From: Planctomycetota bacterium
GTDB taxonomy: Bacteria > Planctomycetota > Planctomycetia > Gemmatales > Gemmataceae
Reading direction: 5' to 3'
Assembly: GCA_016195405.1 (NCBI GenBank)
Contig: JACPZP010000087.1
Location: 60,928-124,927 of the forward strand
DNA: 64,000 nt
A model generated the notes under the pieces. The model had not been told where the DNA came from. It was given only the letters and a program-made list of their open reading frames with translations, and ran no database searches. The translations under genes were made by a program, and so were the position numbers. The stretch's first letter is position 1. Every line of letters begins with the position of its first letter. This document shows, one piece after another, positions 35,381-44,568 of the stretch.

Positions 35381-38017
35381 ATGGCCATCGAAACGGAAGC
35401 CACTCCCGCGCATCAAGCGTACGTTCCCGACGATACGCGCATGCCGGAGTTGACTTGGTCCGCCCTCATCCTTGGGACCGCGCTGGGACTAATTTTCGCG
35501 GCTTCATCACTTTATCTGGTGCTCAAAGTAGGCATGACCGTCTCGGCTTCGATTCCGGTGGCGGTCCTGGCCATCACGCTTTTCCGTGCTTTTTCCAACG
35601 CCTTTGGCTTCCGACGGGCGACCATTCTCGAGAACAACATCGTGCAGACATCGGGCTCGGCGGGTGAGTCGATCGCGTTCGGCGTCGGCGTCACCATGCC
35701 GGCGCTTATGATGCTTTGCTTCAATATGGACCTTGCGCGTGTCATGGTGGTTTCGATATTAGGTGGAATCCTTGGCATCCTGGCAATGATACCGCTCCGG
35801 CGGGCCTTTATCGTCAAAATGCACGGCCGCCCCGGACAACCGGGGACGTTGCTCTATCCGGAAGGAGTCGCCGCGGCCCAGGTGCTGATTTCCGGAGAAA
35901 AGGGCGACACCACCGGCGCCACCGTTTTCGTGGGGTTCGGTCTTGCGTTCATTCATAAGCTTCTGACCATTGGACTGAATTGTCTTCGCGAGACAGTCAC
36001 GATTCCAATCAAGGCTATCAACCAAGCTGCAGTGTTTGCCGGCGATATGGCATCGGAACTCCTCGGCGTCGGCTACATCATCGGCATGAGGACCAGTTCG
36101 ATCATGATGGGGGGCGCGGTGCTTGGATACTTGGTGATCATCCCCGTCATTTACTTTGTGGGTCAGCATGCGCCCGTCGTCATCCCACCTAGCTCGGAAA
36201 AACTCATCAGTAATATGAACATTTCCGAGCTGCGCAACAACTATCTCCTTTTTATAGGCGCCGGTTGCGTCGCGACGGCGGGCCTCATCAGCATGTCGCG
36301 CACGTTGCCAATGATCGTACGCTCGGCGAGGGCCGGGATGACATCGATGCGCGGGGGGAGCAACGGCAACGGAAGTTTGCGACGCACTGAAAACGACTTG
36401 TCCATGACGGTGGTGGTATTTGGCAGCCTAGGACTGCTAGTTCTTTTGGCTGCATTCTTAATGACGCAGGTCGGACTGGTTAGCGCAGTCCTTGGGGCGC
36501 TTCTCGTCCTCGTGTTCGGGTTCTTGTTTGTAACAGTTTCGTCCCGGCTGACTGGGGAGATCGGTTCCTCATCGAATCCGATTTCTGGAATGACTACCGC
36601 GACTCTGATGGTCACCTGCTTGATCTTCTTGACCCTTGGAATGACCTCCCCCATTGATCGCGTTTTGGCCCTCTCGGTGGCAGCCGTAGTTTGCATCGCC
36701 GCGTCGAACGGCGGCACCACCGCGCAGTCGCTAAAGACCGGTTTTCTGGTCGGCGGCACTCCAAAAGCAATGCAGTACGCCATCCTTTTTGGCGCGCTTA
36801 TTTCCGCCCTCGTAATCGGCGGCACGTTGCTAGCCTTTAACGCAGCCGGCACCGTTTATACCAGCGATCCACAATACCTGCCGCTTGTTGTCAAGCCCGG
36901 AAATGACGAAGTCATGCTTAACTCGGACCTGCGGGCGGAATACGAGACGGCAGTGGCGGACAAAGATCCCAAGAAGAAAAAACTCAAGGAAGACTATAAA
37001 GGTAAGGAGTACCTCGTGCTTCTCGCCCCATCAAAAGACCGTATCTACTTGATAGATCCGACCACAGGAAAACAGGCGTGGGTCAAGGAACCGGTGACTC
37101 TAACCGCCGCTGAGCTCGACAAACTCAAGCAAGCGGAGCGGGACGGTATCACCACTATGGAGACTCACGATGAAAAACAGTTTCTGGTCTGGGATACGCG
37201 GTTGGACATCTTCAAACGGAATAGAGCGAAGGACACCGGTGATCGGGCAGCCGTGGTTAAGATTCCCGATGGGACTGCACCCGAAGGACGTTTCCTCGTA
37301 GACCCCGCTACAGGCCGGGTGGCATTTCTCAAGGATCCAACAATCGGCGGCGTGGTCGAAGAACACGATGGCCGGCCAACCACGCGATTCCCCGCACCTA
37401 AGACCAAGATCATGCAGATTATCATCGACGGCGTCCTAACGCTAAAGCTCAACTGGAGCTTAGTTCTAATTGGCGCCTTGATCGCCGTCACGCTCGAACT
37501 TTGCGGCGTGTCCTCACTTGCCTTTGCTGTCGGCCTGTATGTGCCCATCCAATATTCAACACCGATCTTCCTCGGTGGCCTCTTGCGCTGGGGCATTGAC
37601 AAATACCAGGCAGCCAAGTCGCAGGCGAGCATTTCGGCGGCCGGTGACGATCCTGAGGCCCGTGCCCGCGCGGAGATTGAGGCGATTCGCAAATCCGAGA
37701 CAAGCCCGGGCGTGCTCCTGGCATCCGGATACATTGCGGGTGGTTCTCTCGCAGGTGTTGCCGCTGCGTTCATGGAGTTCGCTCCAAATCTCAAGAATGC
37801 ACTAAATTTCGAGTGGGTCGTCGAAGGTCAGGGAGTGGAACTAAGTAGTTGGATCGCGGTCGCGGTGTTCGCGGGCCTAGTGTTGTTTGCCGTATTGGTC
37901 GGAACGGGGAAACTGTTCAAGCCGCCGGAGGAGTCAATGGTGGTTCCCGCGGGCCCAATTTCAGACCCAGACGCCCGCTCCCGCGGCGAGGATGATCGAT
38001 ACCGCGACAATCCTTGA
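35381..38017 (+). CDS. OPT family transporter with a large soluble insert
   Basis: The 878-residue protein starts at ATG 35381 with GGAG about 7 bases upstream. It has about 14-16 TM helices and OPT-family features such as PELTWSALILGTALGLIF, SLYLVLKVGMTVSASIPVAV and NIVQTSGSAGESIAFGVG. OPT proteins import oligopeptides or metal-siderophore chelates with protons. Residues about 487-670 form a hydrophilic domain between two TM blocks, with Lys/Asp-rich stretches and IYLIDPTTGK and FLVDPATGR repeats. Ordinary OPT proteins have much shorter loops here. The following gene is a dipeptidyl peptidase, so the pair may process and take up peptides. Confidence 0.85.
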   Translation: MAIETEATPAHQAYVPDDTRMPELTWSALILGTALGLIFAASSLYLVLKVGMTVSASIPVAVLAITLFRAFSNAFGFRRATILENNIVQTSGSAGESIAFGVGVTMPALMMLCFNMDLARVMVVSILGGILGILAMIPLRRAFIVKMHGRPGQPGTLLYPEGVAAAQVLISGEKGDTTGATVFVGFGLAFIHKLLTIGLNCLRETVTIPIKAINQAAVFAGDMASELLGVGYIIGMRTSSIMMGGAVLGYLVIIPVIYFVGQHAPVVIPPSSEKLISNMNISELRNNYLLFIGAGCVATAGLISMSRTLPMIVRSARAGMTSMRGGSNGNGSLRRTENDLSMTVVVFGSLGLLVLLAAFLMTQVGLVSAVLGALLVLVFGFLFVTVSSRLTGEIGSSSNPISGMTTATLMVTCLIFLTLGMTSPIDRVLALSVAAVVCIAASNGGTTAQSLKTGFLVGGTPKAMQYAILFGALISALVIGGTLLAFNAAGTVYTSDPQYLPLVVKPGNDEVMLNSDLRAEYETAVADKDPKKKKLKEDYKGKEYLVLLAPSKDRIYLIDPTTGKQAWVKEPVTLTAAELDKLKQAERDGITTMETHDEKQFLVWDTRLDIFKRNRAKDTGDRAAVVKIPDGTAPEGRFLVDPATGRVAFLKDPTIGGVVEEHDGRPTTRFPAPKTKIMQIIIDGVLTLKLNWSLVLIGALIAVTLELCGVSSLAFAVGLYVPIQYSTPIFLGGLLRWGIDKYQAAKSQASISAAGDDPEARARAEIEAIRKSETSPGVLLASGYIAGGSLAGVAAAFMEFAPNLKNALNFEWVVEGQGVELSSWIAVAVFAGLVLFAVLVGTGKLFKPPEESMVVPAGPISDPDARSRGEDDRYRDNP

Positions 38018-38050
38018 AATTCATCGCTTTCTACAAAAGGAGATTCCGTC

Positions 38051-40138
38051 ATGAAACGTTGGCTTATTCCGCTGGTGATGCTGATGATGCATTCTGAACC
38101 TACCAGTCCGTGCGTCTTCGCCGATGAAGGCATGTGGCTTTTCAACAATCCGCCGCGCAAGCTGCTCAAGGAGAAGTACGAGTTCGACGCCACCGAAAAA
38201 TGGCTCGAGCACGTGCAGAAGTCCTCCGTCCGCTTCAATTCCGGCGGGTCGGGGTCGTTTGTTTCCGCCGACGGGCTGGTCATGACGAACCATCACGTCG
38301 GCCTCGGCGCCTTGCAGAAACTCAGCAAGAAGGGCAAGGACTTTGTCAGGGACGGCTTCTACGCCAAGTCTCTCGGCGAGGAATTCCAGTCGGTCGATGA
38401 AGAGTTAGTCGTGCTCATGGACATCACCGACGTGACCGACCAAGTCAAGGCGGCGGTCAAGCCGGACATGCCTGCCGACAAAGCGTTTGAGGCACGGCGG
38501 GCGGTCATCGCCCAAATCGAGGCCGAATCAGAGAAGAAAACGGGCCTGCACAGCAACGTCGTCACGCTCTATCAGGGCGGCATGTTTCACCTCTACCGTT
38601 ACAAGCGCTACACCGACGTGCGCCTGGTATTCGCGCCCGAGCAGCAAATTGCCTTTTACGGCGGCGATGCGGACAACTTCGCTTATCCGCGCTATGACCT
38701 CGACGTCTGCTTCTTCCGCGTCTACGAGGAAGGCAAGCCCGCCAAGATCGAGCATCATCTGACTTGGAGCCAGGCGGGTCTCAAGGATGGAGAACTGGTG
38801 TTCGTGTCCGGCCATCCCGGCAAGACCGATCGGCTCAATACCGTTGCTGAATTGGAATATCTGCGCGACATCGGCTACCCGTTCTTGATGCAGCGGCTCA
38901 ATCGACTGGAGGTGATGCTTTCGATCTACAGTGGCCGCGGCGAGGAATACGAGCGCAAGGCCAAGGACCTGCTCTTCGGCGTCGCCAATAGCCGCAAGGC
39001 TCGCGACGGCGGCTTGGCCGGCCTCCAGGACCCGGCCATGATGGCGCAGAAGAAAGCGAACGAGAAGTCGATGCGGGCGGCGATCGCCATCAATTCCGAA
39101 TTGAAGGACGTGGCCCAGGCATTTGACGTGATTGAGAAAGTGCAGAAAGTGCGAGCTAATGTGATCAAGCGTTACACGTTGATCGAAGGCGGCGCCGGCT
39201 TCAACACCGGACTCTTCGGCATCGCGCGCGCTCTGGTTCGGGCCGCCGACGAATACGCCAAGCCCGACGATCAGCGCCTTTCGGAGTTCAACGAATCGAA
39301 CAAGAAGTCGCTGGAGCTGAAGCTCTTTTCGCGACGCCCGATTTACGAAGACTTCGAGTTGGCCAAGCTGCAAGATTCGATGATGTGGCTGTGCGAAATC
39401 CTGGGTCAGGAGAATCCCATTGTGCAGAAGGCGCTCGCCGGCAAGTCGCCGCGGGCACGTGCCACGGAGCTGATCTCCGGCACCAAGCTGATGGACGTCG
39501 AGGCGCGCAAGAAGCTCTATCAAGGCGGCAAGAGCGCCGTCACCGAATCGAAAGACACCATGATTCTCTTGTCGCGGGCGATCGACAAGGAATCACGCGA
39601 GCTGCGCAAGATCATCGAGAGCCAACTCGAGGAACCGAAACAGCAGGCCTATGACAAGATCGCCAAGGCGAAGTTTGTCCTCGAGGGGACGAACACCTAC
39701 CCCGATGCCACGTTCTCCCTGCGGCTCTCGTTCGGAACCGTAAAAGGCTACGAGGAGGACGGGAAGAAGATTCCGTATGAAACCACGTTCGCGGGGCTCT
39801 ACGAGACGGCGAAGGAGCACAACAACAAGTACCCGTTCAACCTGCCCGAGCGTTGGTTCGAACGCAAGGACAAGCTGAACCTGAAGACGCCGTTCAACTT
39901 CGTTTGCACGGCCGACATCATCGGTGGCAATTCGGGCAGCCCGGTGGTCAATCGCAAGGGCGAGGTCGTTGGCCTGATCTTCGACGGCAACATCCAATCG
40001 CTGGTCTGGGATTTCGCCTTCACCGACGAACAAGCTCGTGCCGTCTCGGTCTGCACGGGAGCGATCACCGAAGCGCTGCGTGCAGTGTATGACGCGGGGC
40101 CGCTGGCCGACGAGATCATCGGCGGCAACCGGAAGTAA
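38051..40138 (+). CDS. S46 family dipeptidyl peptidase (DPP7/DPP11-like)
   Basis: The 695-residue protein has a signal peptide and S46 hallmarks: DEGMWLFNNPP, the catalytic His in VMTNHHVG (about 82) and the catalytic Ser in GGNSGSPVVN (about 627). The helical cap lies between. DPP7/DPP11 enzymes remove dipeptides from peptide N-termini in the periplasm. The segment FDGN after the Ser is of the type with Gly at the S1-defining position (DPP7-like, hydrophobic P1) rather than Arg (DPP11-like, acidic P1); this reading is from memory of the family. It lies 33 bases behind the OPT transporter. Confidence 0.88.
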   Translation: MKRWLIPLVMLMMHSEPTSPCVFADEGMWLFNNPPRKLLKEKYEFDATEKWLEHVQKSSVRFNSGGSGSFVSADGLVMTNHHVGLGALQKLSKKGKDFVRDGFYAKSLGEEFQSVDEELVVLMDITDVTDQVKAAVKPDMPADKAFEARRAVIAQIEAESEKKTGLHSNVVTLYQGGMFHLYRYKRYTDVRLVFAPEQQIAFYGGDADNFAYPRYDLDVCFFRVYEEGKPAKIEHHLTWSQAGLKDGELVFVSGHPGKTDRLNTVAELEYLRDIGYPFLMQRLNRLEVMLSIYSGRGEEYERKAKDLLFGVANSRKARDGGLAGLQDPAMMAQKKANEKSMRAAIAINSELKDVAQAFDVIEKVQKVRANVIKRYTLIEGGAGFNTGLFGIARALVRAADEYAKPDDQRLSEFNESNKKSLELKLFSRRPIYEDFELAKLQDSMMWLCEILGQENPIVQKALAGKSPRARATELISGTKLMDVEARKKLYQGGKSAVTESKDTMILLSRAIDKESRELRKIIESQLEEPKQQAYDKIAKAKFVLEGTNTYPDATFSLRLSFGTVKGYEEDGKKIPYETTFAGLYETAKEHNNKYPFNLPERWFERKDKLNLKTPFNFVCTADIIGGNSGSPVVNRKGEVVGLIFDGNIQSLVWDFAFTDEQARAVSVCTGAITEALRAVYDAGPLADEIIGGNRK

Positions 40139-40239
40139 GAAATGAAGTCCAAGCCCGCAGGCGAGTCTTCGAGCCTGCGGGGTGCTTCATCTGGGGCCGA
40201 TTCCGCTATGACGCTTGCCCCCTAATGGAGGCGGCGATC

Positions 40240-40950
40240 ATGGTCCGTGCGGCATTCTTCGCGGCTTTGGCGTGCGTGCTTTTCTCCGGTTGCCTTCTGC
40301 TGCCTGATAACGATTCGGGCATCCAGACCGTGTCGCACAATCCGTTCGATGTCTTTACTCCGGCGCGGGCGGCGACGAAGGTGAATTACTCGCCGGCTTC
40401 ACAGGAAGTTGCGCTGCGGGTTGATTTCGTGGGCCGAAAGATTCTGGCCGAAAATCCACAGATCGGCATGAAGCCGCTGTTCGCCACGGCAGGTTCGGCC
40501 AAAGAAGAGATTTTCCACCAGGATACGCGCATGGTGTGGATCACCGAGGGACTGGTCAAGCAATGTAAGGAGGAAGGCGAGTTGGCGGCGCTGATGGCGC
40601 TTGAGTTGGCCAAGATGGTGGCGGAGCGCGAAACCACCGCCAACCCGCAAGTTCGCCAGACGGAGCAGCGTTTGCCGATCAACGTGCCGATCGGAAACGC
40701 CGGCCAGTTCCACGATCAGGATCAAACCGGCGTGGCCGAGCTTGCCCGATACGAGAAAAACAATCCCAAGAAAGCTCCGGTACCGGCACGGCCCAATGCG
40801 CAGAACCTGGCCCGAGGCTATCTCGAAAAAGCCGGCTTTCACCGGACCGACCTCGATCGCATTGAGCCGTTGTTGCAGCGCGCCGACCGCAATTTCGAGT
40901 TGGAGCGGCAGATGAAAGGCTTGCCCCCGCAATCCAACTGGACGCCATGA
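40240..40950 (+). CDS. Lipoprotein resembling an M48 peptidase with its zinc site lost
   Basis: The 236-residue product starts at ATG 40240 with GGAGG 8 bases upstream. It has a lipoprotein signal (CVLFSGC). In the middle, VWITEGLVKQCKEEGELAAL then MALELAKMVAER follows the M48 pattern V(Y/W)(V/I)T.GLL...(D/E)ELAAVLGHE(I/L)(A/G)H, but HExxH is replaced by LELAK. Zinc-dependent proteolysis is therefore not expected. The C-terminal part has a helix GYLEKAGFHRTDLDRI reminiscent of the 'A...L.(K/R)AGF.P' segment of M48. It may be a binding or chaperone-like relative. Confidence 0.55.
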   Translation: MVRAAFFAALACVLFSGCLLLPDNDSGIQTVSHNPFDVFTPARAATKVNYSPASQEVALRVDFVGRKILAENPQIGMKPLFATAGSAKEEIFHQDTRMVWITEGLVKQCKEEGELAALMALELAKMVAERETTANPQVRQTEQRLPINVPIGNAGQFHDQDQTGVAELARYEKNNPKKAPVPARPNAQNLARGYLEKAGFHRTDLDRIEPLLQRADRNFELERQMKGLPPQSNWTP

Positions 40951-40970
40951 CACCCGGTCGCAAGTTATCA

Positions 40971-41028
40971 CAGAGCCGCGCCCGTTAGGAAGCGGTCGTC
41001 CACCCGCTTCCTAACGGGCGCGGCTCTG
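40971..41028. repeat. Perfect 25-base palindrome, family copy A
   Basis: Arms 40971-40995 (starting CAGAGCCGCGCCCGTTAGGA) and 41004-41028 are perfectly complementary with an 8-base loop. A second copy with the same outer arms is at 54829-54887. It sits after the M48-like gene and ahead of aroB. It may stop transcription or be a mobile palindromic repeat. Confidence 0.85.
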
Positions 41029-41112
41029 AATGTATCGGCTCCACTATGCGGGATTGACCTCGTTTCGTAGCATTTCCTCGGATTCCTCTGTACCCGCGAT
41101 CGATGAAGAATC

Positions 41113-42201
41113 ATGCCTCCCGAGTTGTTGCGCGTCGATCTTGGCCACCGCGGCTATGACATCGCCATCGTTACGGATGAGGCGGCGGATCTGGGCGCCT
41201 TCGTGACGCAGCGATCGCAAGCAAAGTCGGCCCTCGTTATTTCAGATCAGAATGTTGCGCCGTTCGCGGAGCGTGTCGCTCGTGACATGACGGCCGCTGG
41301 CTTGCGAACGGCGTTGGCGATGCGGCCGCCCGGTGAAGCGCAGAAATCGCTCGCCGTGGCCGCGGCGTTGTACGAAGAGTTACTTGATTTGCCCGCGGAT
41401 CGGCGCACGCTTGTGGTCGCAGTAGGCGGCGGCGTCATCGGCGATCTTGCCGGATTCGTGGCGGCGACGTTCGCGCGGGGCCTGCCTTTGCTCATGGTGC
41501 CGACGACGTTGCTCGCGATGGTCGATAGCTCCGTCGGCGGCAAGGTTGCGGTCAATCTGCCGCGAGCCAAGAACATGGTAGGCGCCTTCCACCAACCGAT
41601 CGGCGTGTGGATTAATTTAAGTGCGCTGGCCACGCTTCCGGGTCGCGAGTACCGAAGCGGCCTCGCCGAGGTGGTCAAATATGGGGTTATCGCCGATGCG
41701 GCGTTCTTCGCATACTTGGAAGCAAATGTGCCCCAGATCCTGGAACGGGAAGCTTCGGTCATCAGGCGGATCGTGTCCCGTTGCTGCCGGATCAAGGCGG
41801 ACGTCGTCGAGAAGGACGAGCGCGAGGAGACGGGCTTGCGAGCGGGCCTGAATTACGGCCATACCTTCGCACACGCCTTCGAGACGGCCGCCGGATACGG
41901 CGCGTGGCTGCACGGCGAAGCGGTCGCGGCTGGCATGATCTGCGCAAGCCGGCTCGCGGCTCGGCGCGGCTTAATCGATTCCGAAATCACCGAGAGGCAA
42001 ATCCGTCTTCTCAAGGCGTTGTCCCTGCCCACGCGGCCCGAAGCCTGGCCGATCGAGCAAATGCTGGCCGTCATGCGCGCTGACAAAAAGGCTTTGGGCG
42101 GACAAATGCTCTTTGTTCTGCCGACACGCCTTGGAGAAGTCCGCGTTTTCGACGATATCGATGAATCGGACGTACGTGCGACCCTGGCGGAAGCGAATTA
42201 G
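41113..42201 (+). CDS. aroB: 3-dehydroquinate synthase
   Basis: The 362-residue enzyme makes 3-dehydroquinate from DAHP with NAD+ and zinc in the shikimate pathway. It shows VAVGGGVIGDLAGFVAATF, VPTTLLAMVDSSVGGKVAVN, GLAEVVKYGVI and the metal-binding NYGHTFAHAFE with HGEAVAAG. Length and motifs are normal. dprA follows after 11 bases in the same direction and the two are probably cotranscribed. Confidence 0.96.
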   Translation: MPPELLRVDLGHRGYDIAIVTDEAADLGAFVTQRSQAKSALVISDQNVAPFAERVARDMTAAGLRTALAMRPPGEAQKSLAVAAALYEELLDLPADRRTLVVAVGGGVIGDLAGFVAATFARGLPLLMVPTTLLAMVDSSVGGKVAVNLPRAKNMVGAFHQPIGVWINLSALATLPGREYRSGLAEVVKYGVIADAAFFAYLEANVPQILEREASVIRRIVSRCCRIKADVVEKDEREETGLRAGLNYGHTFAHAFETAAGYGAWLHGEAVAAGMICASRLAARRGLIDSEITERQIRLLKALSLPTRPEAWPIEQMLAVMRADKKALGGQMLFVLPTRLGEVRVFDDIDESDVRATLAEAN

Positions 42202-42212
42202 AAGGTGCCCCT

Positions 42213-43340
42213 TTGGAACTAACTGCTGAGGAACGCGACCTGCTTACTCTGCACCTTGTGCCCGGGATCGGTCCAAGATTGTCCGCGGCGCTATTGCGTA
42301 AGTTCGGATCGGCCGCGAAAGTGCTGAAGGCGGGATCCGAGGCGCTTCAGACGATCCCGCATCTGGGACCGCAAATCGCAGAGCGCTTGCGGGAATCGTT
42401 GGCGAGTCGCAATGTGGACGAGGAACTCGCGGAAATCGCTCGCTTTGGCGTCAGTCTGCTTTGCCACGATCGTCCCGGTTACCCACAGGTGTTGACAACG
42501 CTCGCCGTGCCGCCGCGGTTTTTGTATGTGCGTGGGAACCTGCTCGAGAGCGACGCGAAGTCTGTTGCTATCGTGGGCTCGCGTTCTTGCACCTCGTATG
42601 GACGGCGCGTCGCGGAGAAGTTGGCGCTGGATCTCGCACATGCGGGTTTCACCGTGATCAGCGGCCTGGCGCGCGGCATTGACGTGTGTGCTCATCGCGG
42701 GGCCCTGCAGGCGAAAGGCAGGACCATCGCGGTACTTGCGGGCGGGCTCTCGAAGATCTATCCTCCCGAACATGCGGAGGTGGCGGAGCAGATCGTCGCG
42801 GCCGGCGCGCTTATCAGCGAGTCGGCCATGCGCATGGAGCCGATGGCGGGCATGTTCCCGGCGCGCAATCGCATCATCAGCGGATTGGCGCGGGCAGTAG
42901 TGCTGGTGGAAGCAGCGGAAAAGAGCGGCGCGCTGATCACCGCGCGACACGCGGTTGAGCAAGGCCGCGAGGTGTTCTGCATTCCGGGGCCGGTCGACAG
43001 TCTCGCCAGCGGCGGGACGCTGAAGCTTCTTCGCGACGGCGCCAAGCTGATCCGCAACGCCGATGATTTGCTGGAGGATCTGGGGGGCATCGCGCCTTTG
43101 ATCGGTGTGCCGCCAGGAGGACGTGCGAAGGAACCGGAGTCGATTACTGCCGCAGGGCCGCCCATGGAACTTGATGAAACGCAGCGCAGCATCTGGGAGT
43201 TTCTCTCTGAAGGGCGGACCGTGGACGACCTGGCGCGCCACATCAGTCAGAGCATCTCTGTGCTGAGCGGCATGTTGATGACGTTGGAGCTGAAAAAGGT
43301 GATTCGGCGGCTGCCGGGGAATATGTACGAGCGGTACTAA
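42213..43340 (+). CDS. dprA: DNA-processing protein DprA, TTG start
   Basis: The 375-residue protein starts at TTG 42213 with AAGGTG upstream. It has an N-terminal SAM/HhH-like part (GIGPRLSAALLRKFGSAA), the Rossmann core with GSR and GLARGIDVCAHRGAL, FPARNRIISGLARAVVLVEA and SGALITARHA. A C-terminal winged helix for DprA closes the protein (VDDLARHISQSISVLSGMLM). DprA loads RecA onto incoming single-stranded DNA in transformation. It is the only competence gene in the window. Confidence 0.94.
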   Translation: MELTAEERDLLTLHLVPGIGPRLSAALLRKFGSAAKVLKAGSEALQTIPHLGPQIAERLRESLASRNVDEELAEIARFGVSLLCHDRPGYPQVLTTLAVPPRFLYVRGNLLESDAKSVAIVGSRSCTSYGRRVAEKLALDLAHAGFTVISGLARGIDVCAHRGALQAKGRTIAVLAGGLSKIYPPEHAEVAEQIVAAGALISESAMRMEPMAGMFPARNRIISGLARAVVLVEAAEKSGALITARHAVEQGREVFCIPGPVDSLASGGTLKLLRDGAKLIRNADDLLEDLGGIAPLIGVPPGGRAKEPESITAAGPPMELDETQRSIWEFLSEGRTVDDLARHISQSISVLSGMLMTLELKKVIRRLPGNMYERY

Positions 43341-43353
43341 GGGACGCACCTTC

Positions 43354-44568
43354 TCACGCGGCTTGCAAAACGAGGCAAGTGTTGCTCCCGCCAAAGCCGA
43401 ATGAATTGGAAATGGTGGTGCGAATCGCTCGTTGCTGAGCTTGATGCGGAACGTGGCACAAGTTGCATTCAGGATCGGGATGGTCGAGGTTGATGGTCGG
43501 CGGCGCCGCTTGTTGATCCATGGCGATGATGCACGCGAGCGCTTCGACCGCCGCCGCCCCTGTCAACAGATGGCCCGTCATGCTTTTCGTCGAACTTACG
43601 GGAATGCGCTCGATCGATGATTCGAAAATGGTCTCGAGCACCTTGGCTTCCGCCACGTCGCCGACCGCGGTGCTGGTGGCGTGAGCGTTGACATAGTCGA
43701 CATCCGCGGGGTCGACGCGGGCATCCACGAGTGCTTGGCGAACCGCGGCGATCGCAGGTTGCGGATCGGAGCTGGGAATCACCATGTGAAAGGCGTCGCT
43801 GCTGGCGCCGCAACCCGCCACCTTAGCGTAAATGCGCGCAGAGCGCTTTCGAGCCGAGGCCATCGGTTCGAGAACGAACATCGCCCCACCTTCACCGACG
43901 ACGAAGCCGTCGCGATCGGCGTCGAAGGGACGCGACGCGGCGGCGGGATCGTCGTTGCGGCGCGACAAGGCGCGGAGATTGCCGAAGCCCGCGACGGTCA
44001 TCGGCGTGACGGCCATGTCGCAGCCGCCGGCGAGGCAGACGTCGACCCAACCCATTCGCAGCCAGCGCCGCGCCAGGGCCAAGGCGTAGTTGCCGCTGGC
44101 GCAGGCCGCCGACACGCTGACGCCCGGACCGGACAGTTGCAGCCTGCGTCTGGTCCGGTGTACGACCGACTCGAGGTGCTGCTGGGGCTCATAGATTTGC
44201 GTGCCGCCTCTTAGGCCGTCCGTCTCCCAAAGTGCGCTCCAGTCGGCGGCGGTTCCGAGCACGATTCCCACGCGAACGACCGCCCGGTTTTTCCACCATC
44301 CGGCGTCTTCGAGAGCCGTGGCACAGCACCATAAGGCCAACTGATCGATTTTGGGCAATGCTGCGAAGTCCGCCGCCGCAATCGAGACGGGACTCGGAAT
44401 CTCAGCCACAACTCCGGCGACTTGCGACGGATGATCGTCAACGGGGAAGGCCGTGATGCGGCGCACGCCCGAGCGGCCCGCCAGGAGGTTATCGGCAATC
44501 GTCCGGTAGGCATGGCCCAACGGCGTTGCAGCGCCGACCCCCGTAATACAGACATCGGATCCGCTCAC
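43354..44568 (-). CDS. Beta-ketoacyl-ACP synthase (KS, FabF-type)
   Basis: The 404-residue enzyme has the thiolase-fold KS motifs: nucleophile Cys in SAACASGN (about 156), His in NAHATSTAVGD (about 294) and His in KSMTGHLLTGA (about 331), with Lys before it. It ends with SNSFGFGGSNTCLVL. It extends an acyl-ACP by condensation with malonyl-ACP. It is translated with the CLF-like gene upstream (4-base overlap), which suggests a KS-CLF dimer as in type II polyketide and aryl-polyene systems, rather than housekeeping fatty acid synthesis. Confidence 0.93.
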   Translation of the reverse strand: MSGSDVCITGVGAATPLGHAYRTIADNLLAGRSGVRRITAFPVDDHPSQVAGVVAEIPSPVSIAAADFAALPKIDQLALWCCATALEDAGWWKNRAVVRVGIVLGTAADWSALWETDGLRGGTQIYEPQQHLESVVHRTRRRLQLSGPGVSVSAACASGNYALALARRWLRMGWVDVCLAGGCDMAVTPMTVAGFGNLRALSRRNDDPAAASRPFDADRDGFVVGEGGAMFVLEPMASARKRSARIYAKVAGCGASSDAFHMVIPSSDPQPAIAAVRQALVDARVDPADVDYVNAHATSTAVGDVAEAKVLETIFESSIERIPVSSTKSMTGHLLTGAAAVEALACIIAMDQQAAPPTINLDHPDPECNLCHVPHQAQQRAIRTTISNSFGFGGSNTCLVLQAA

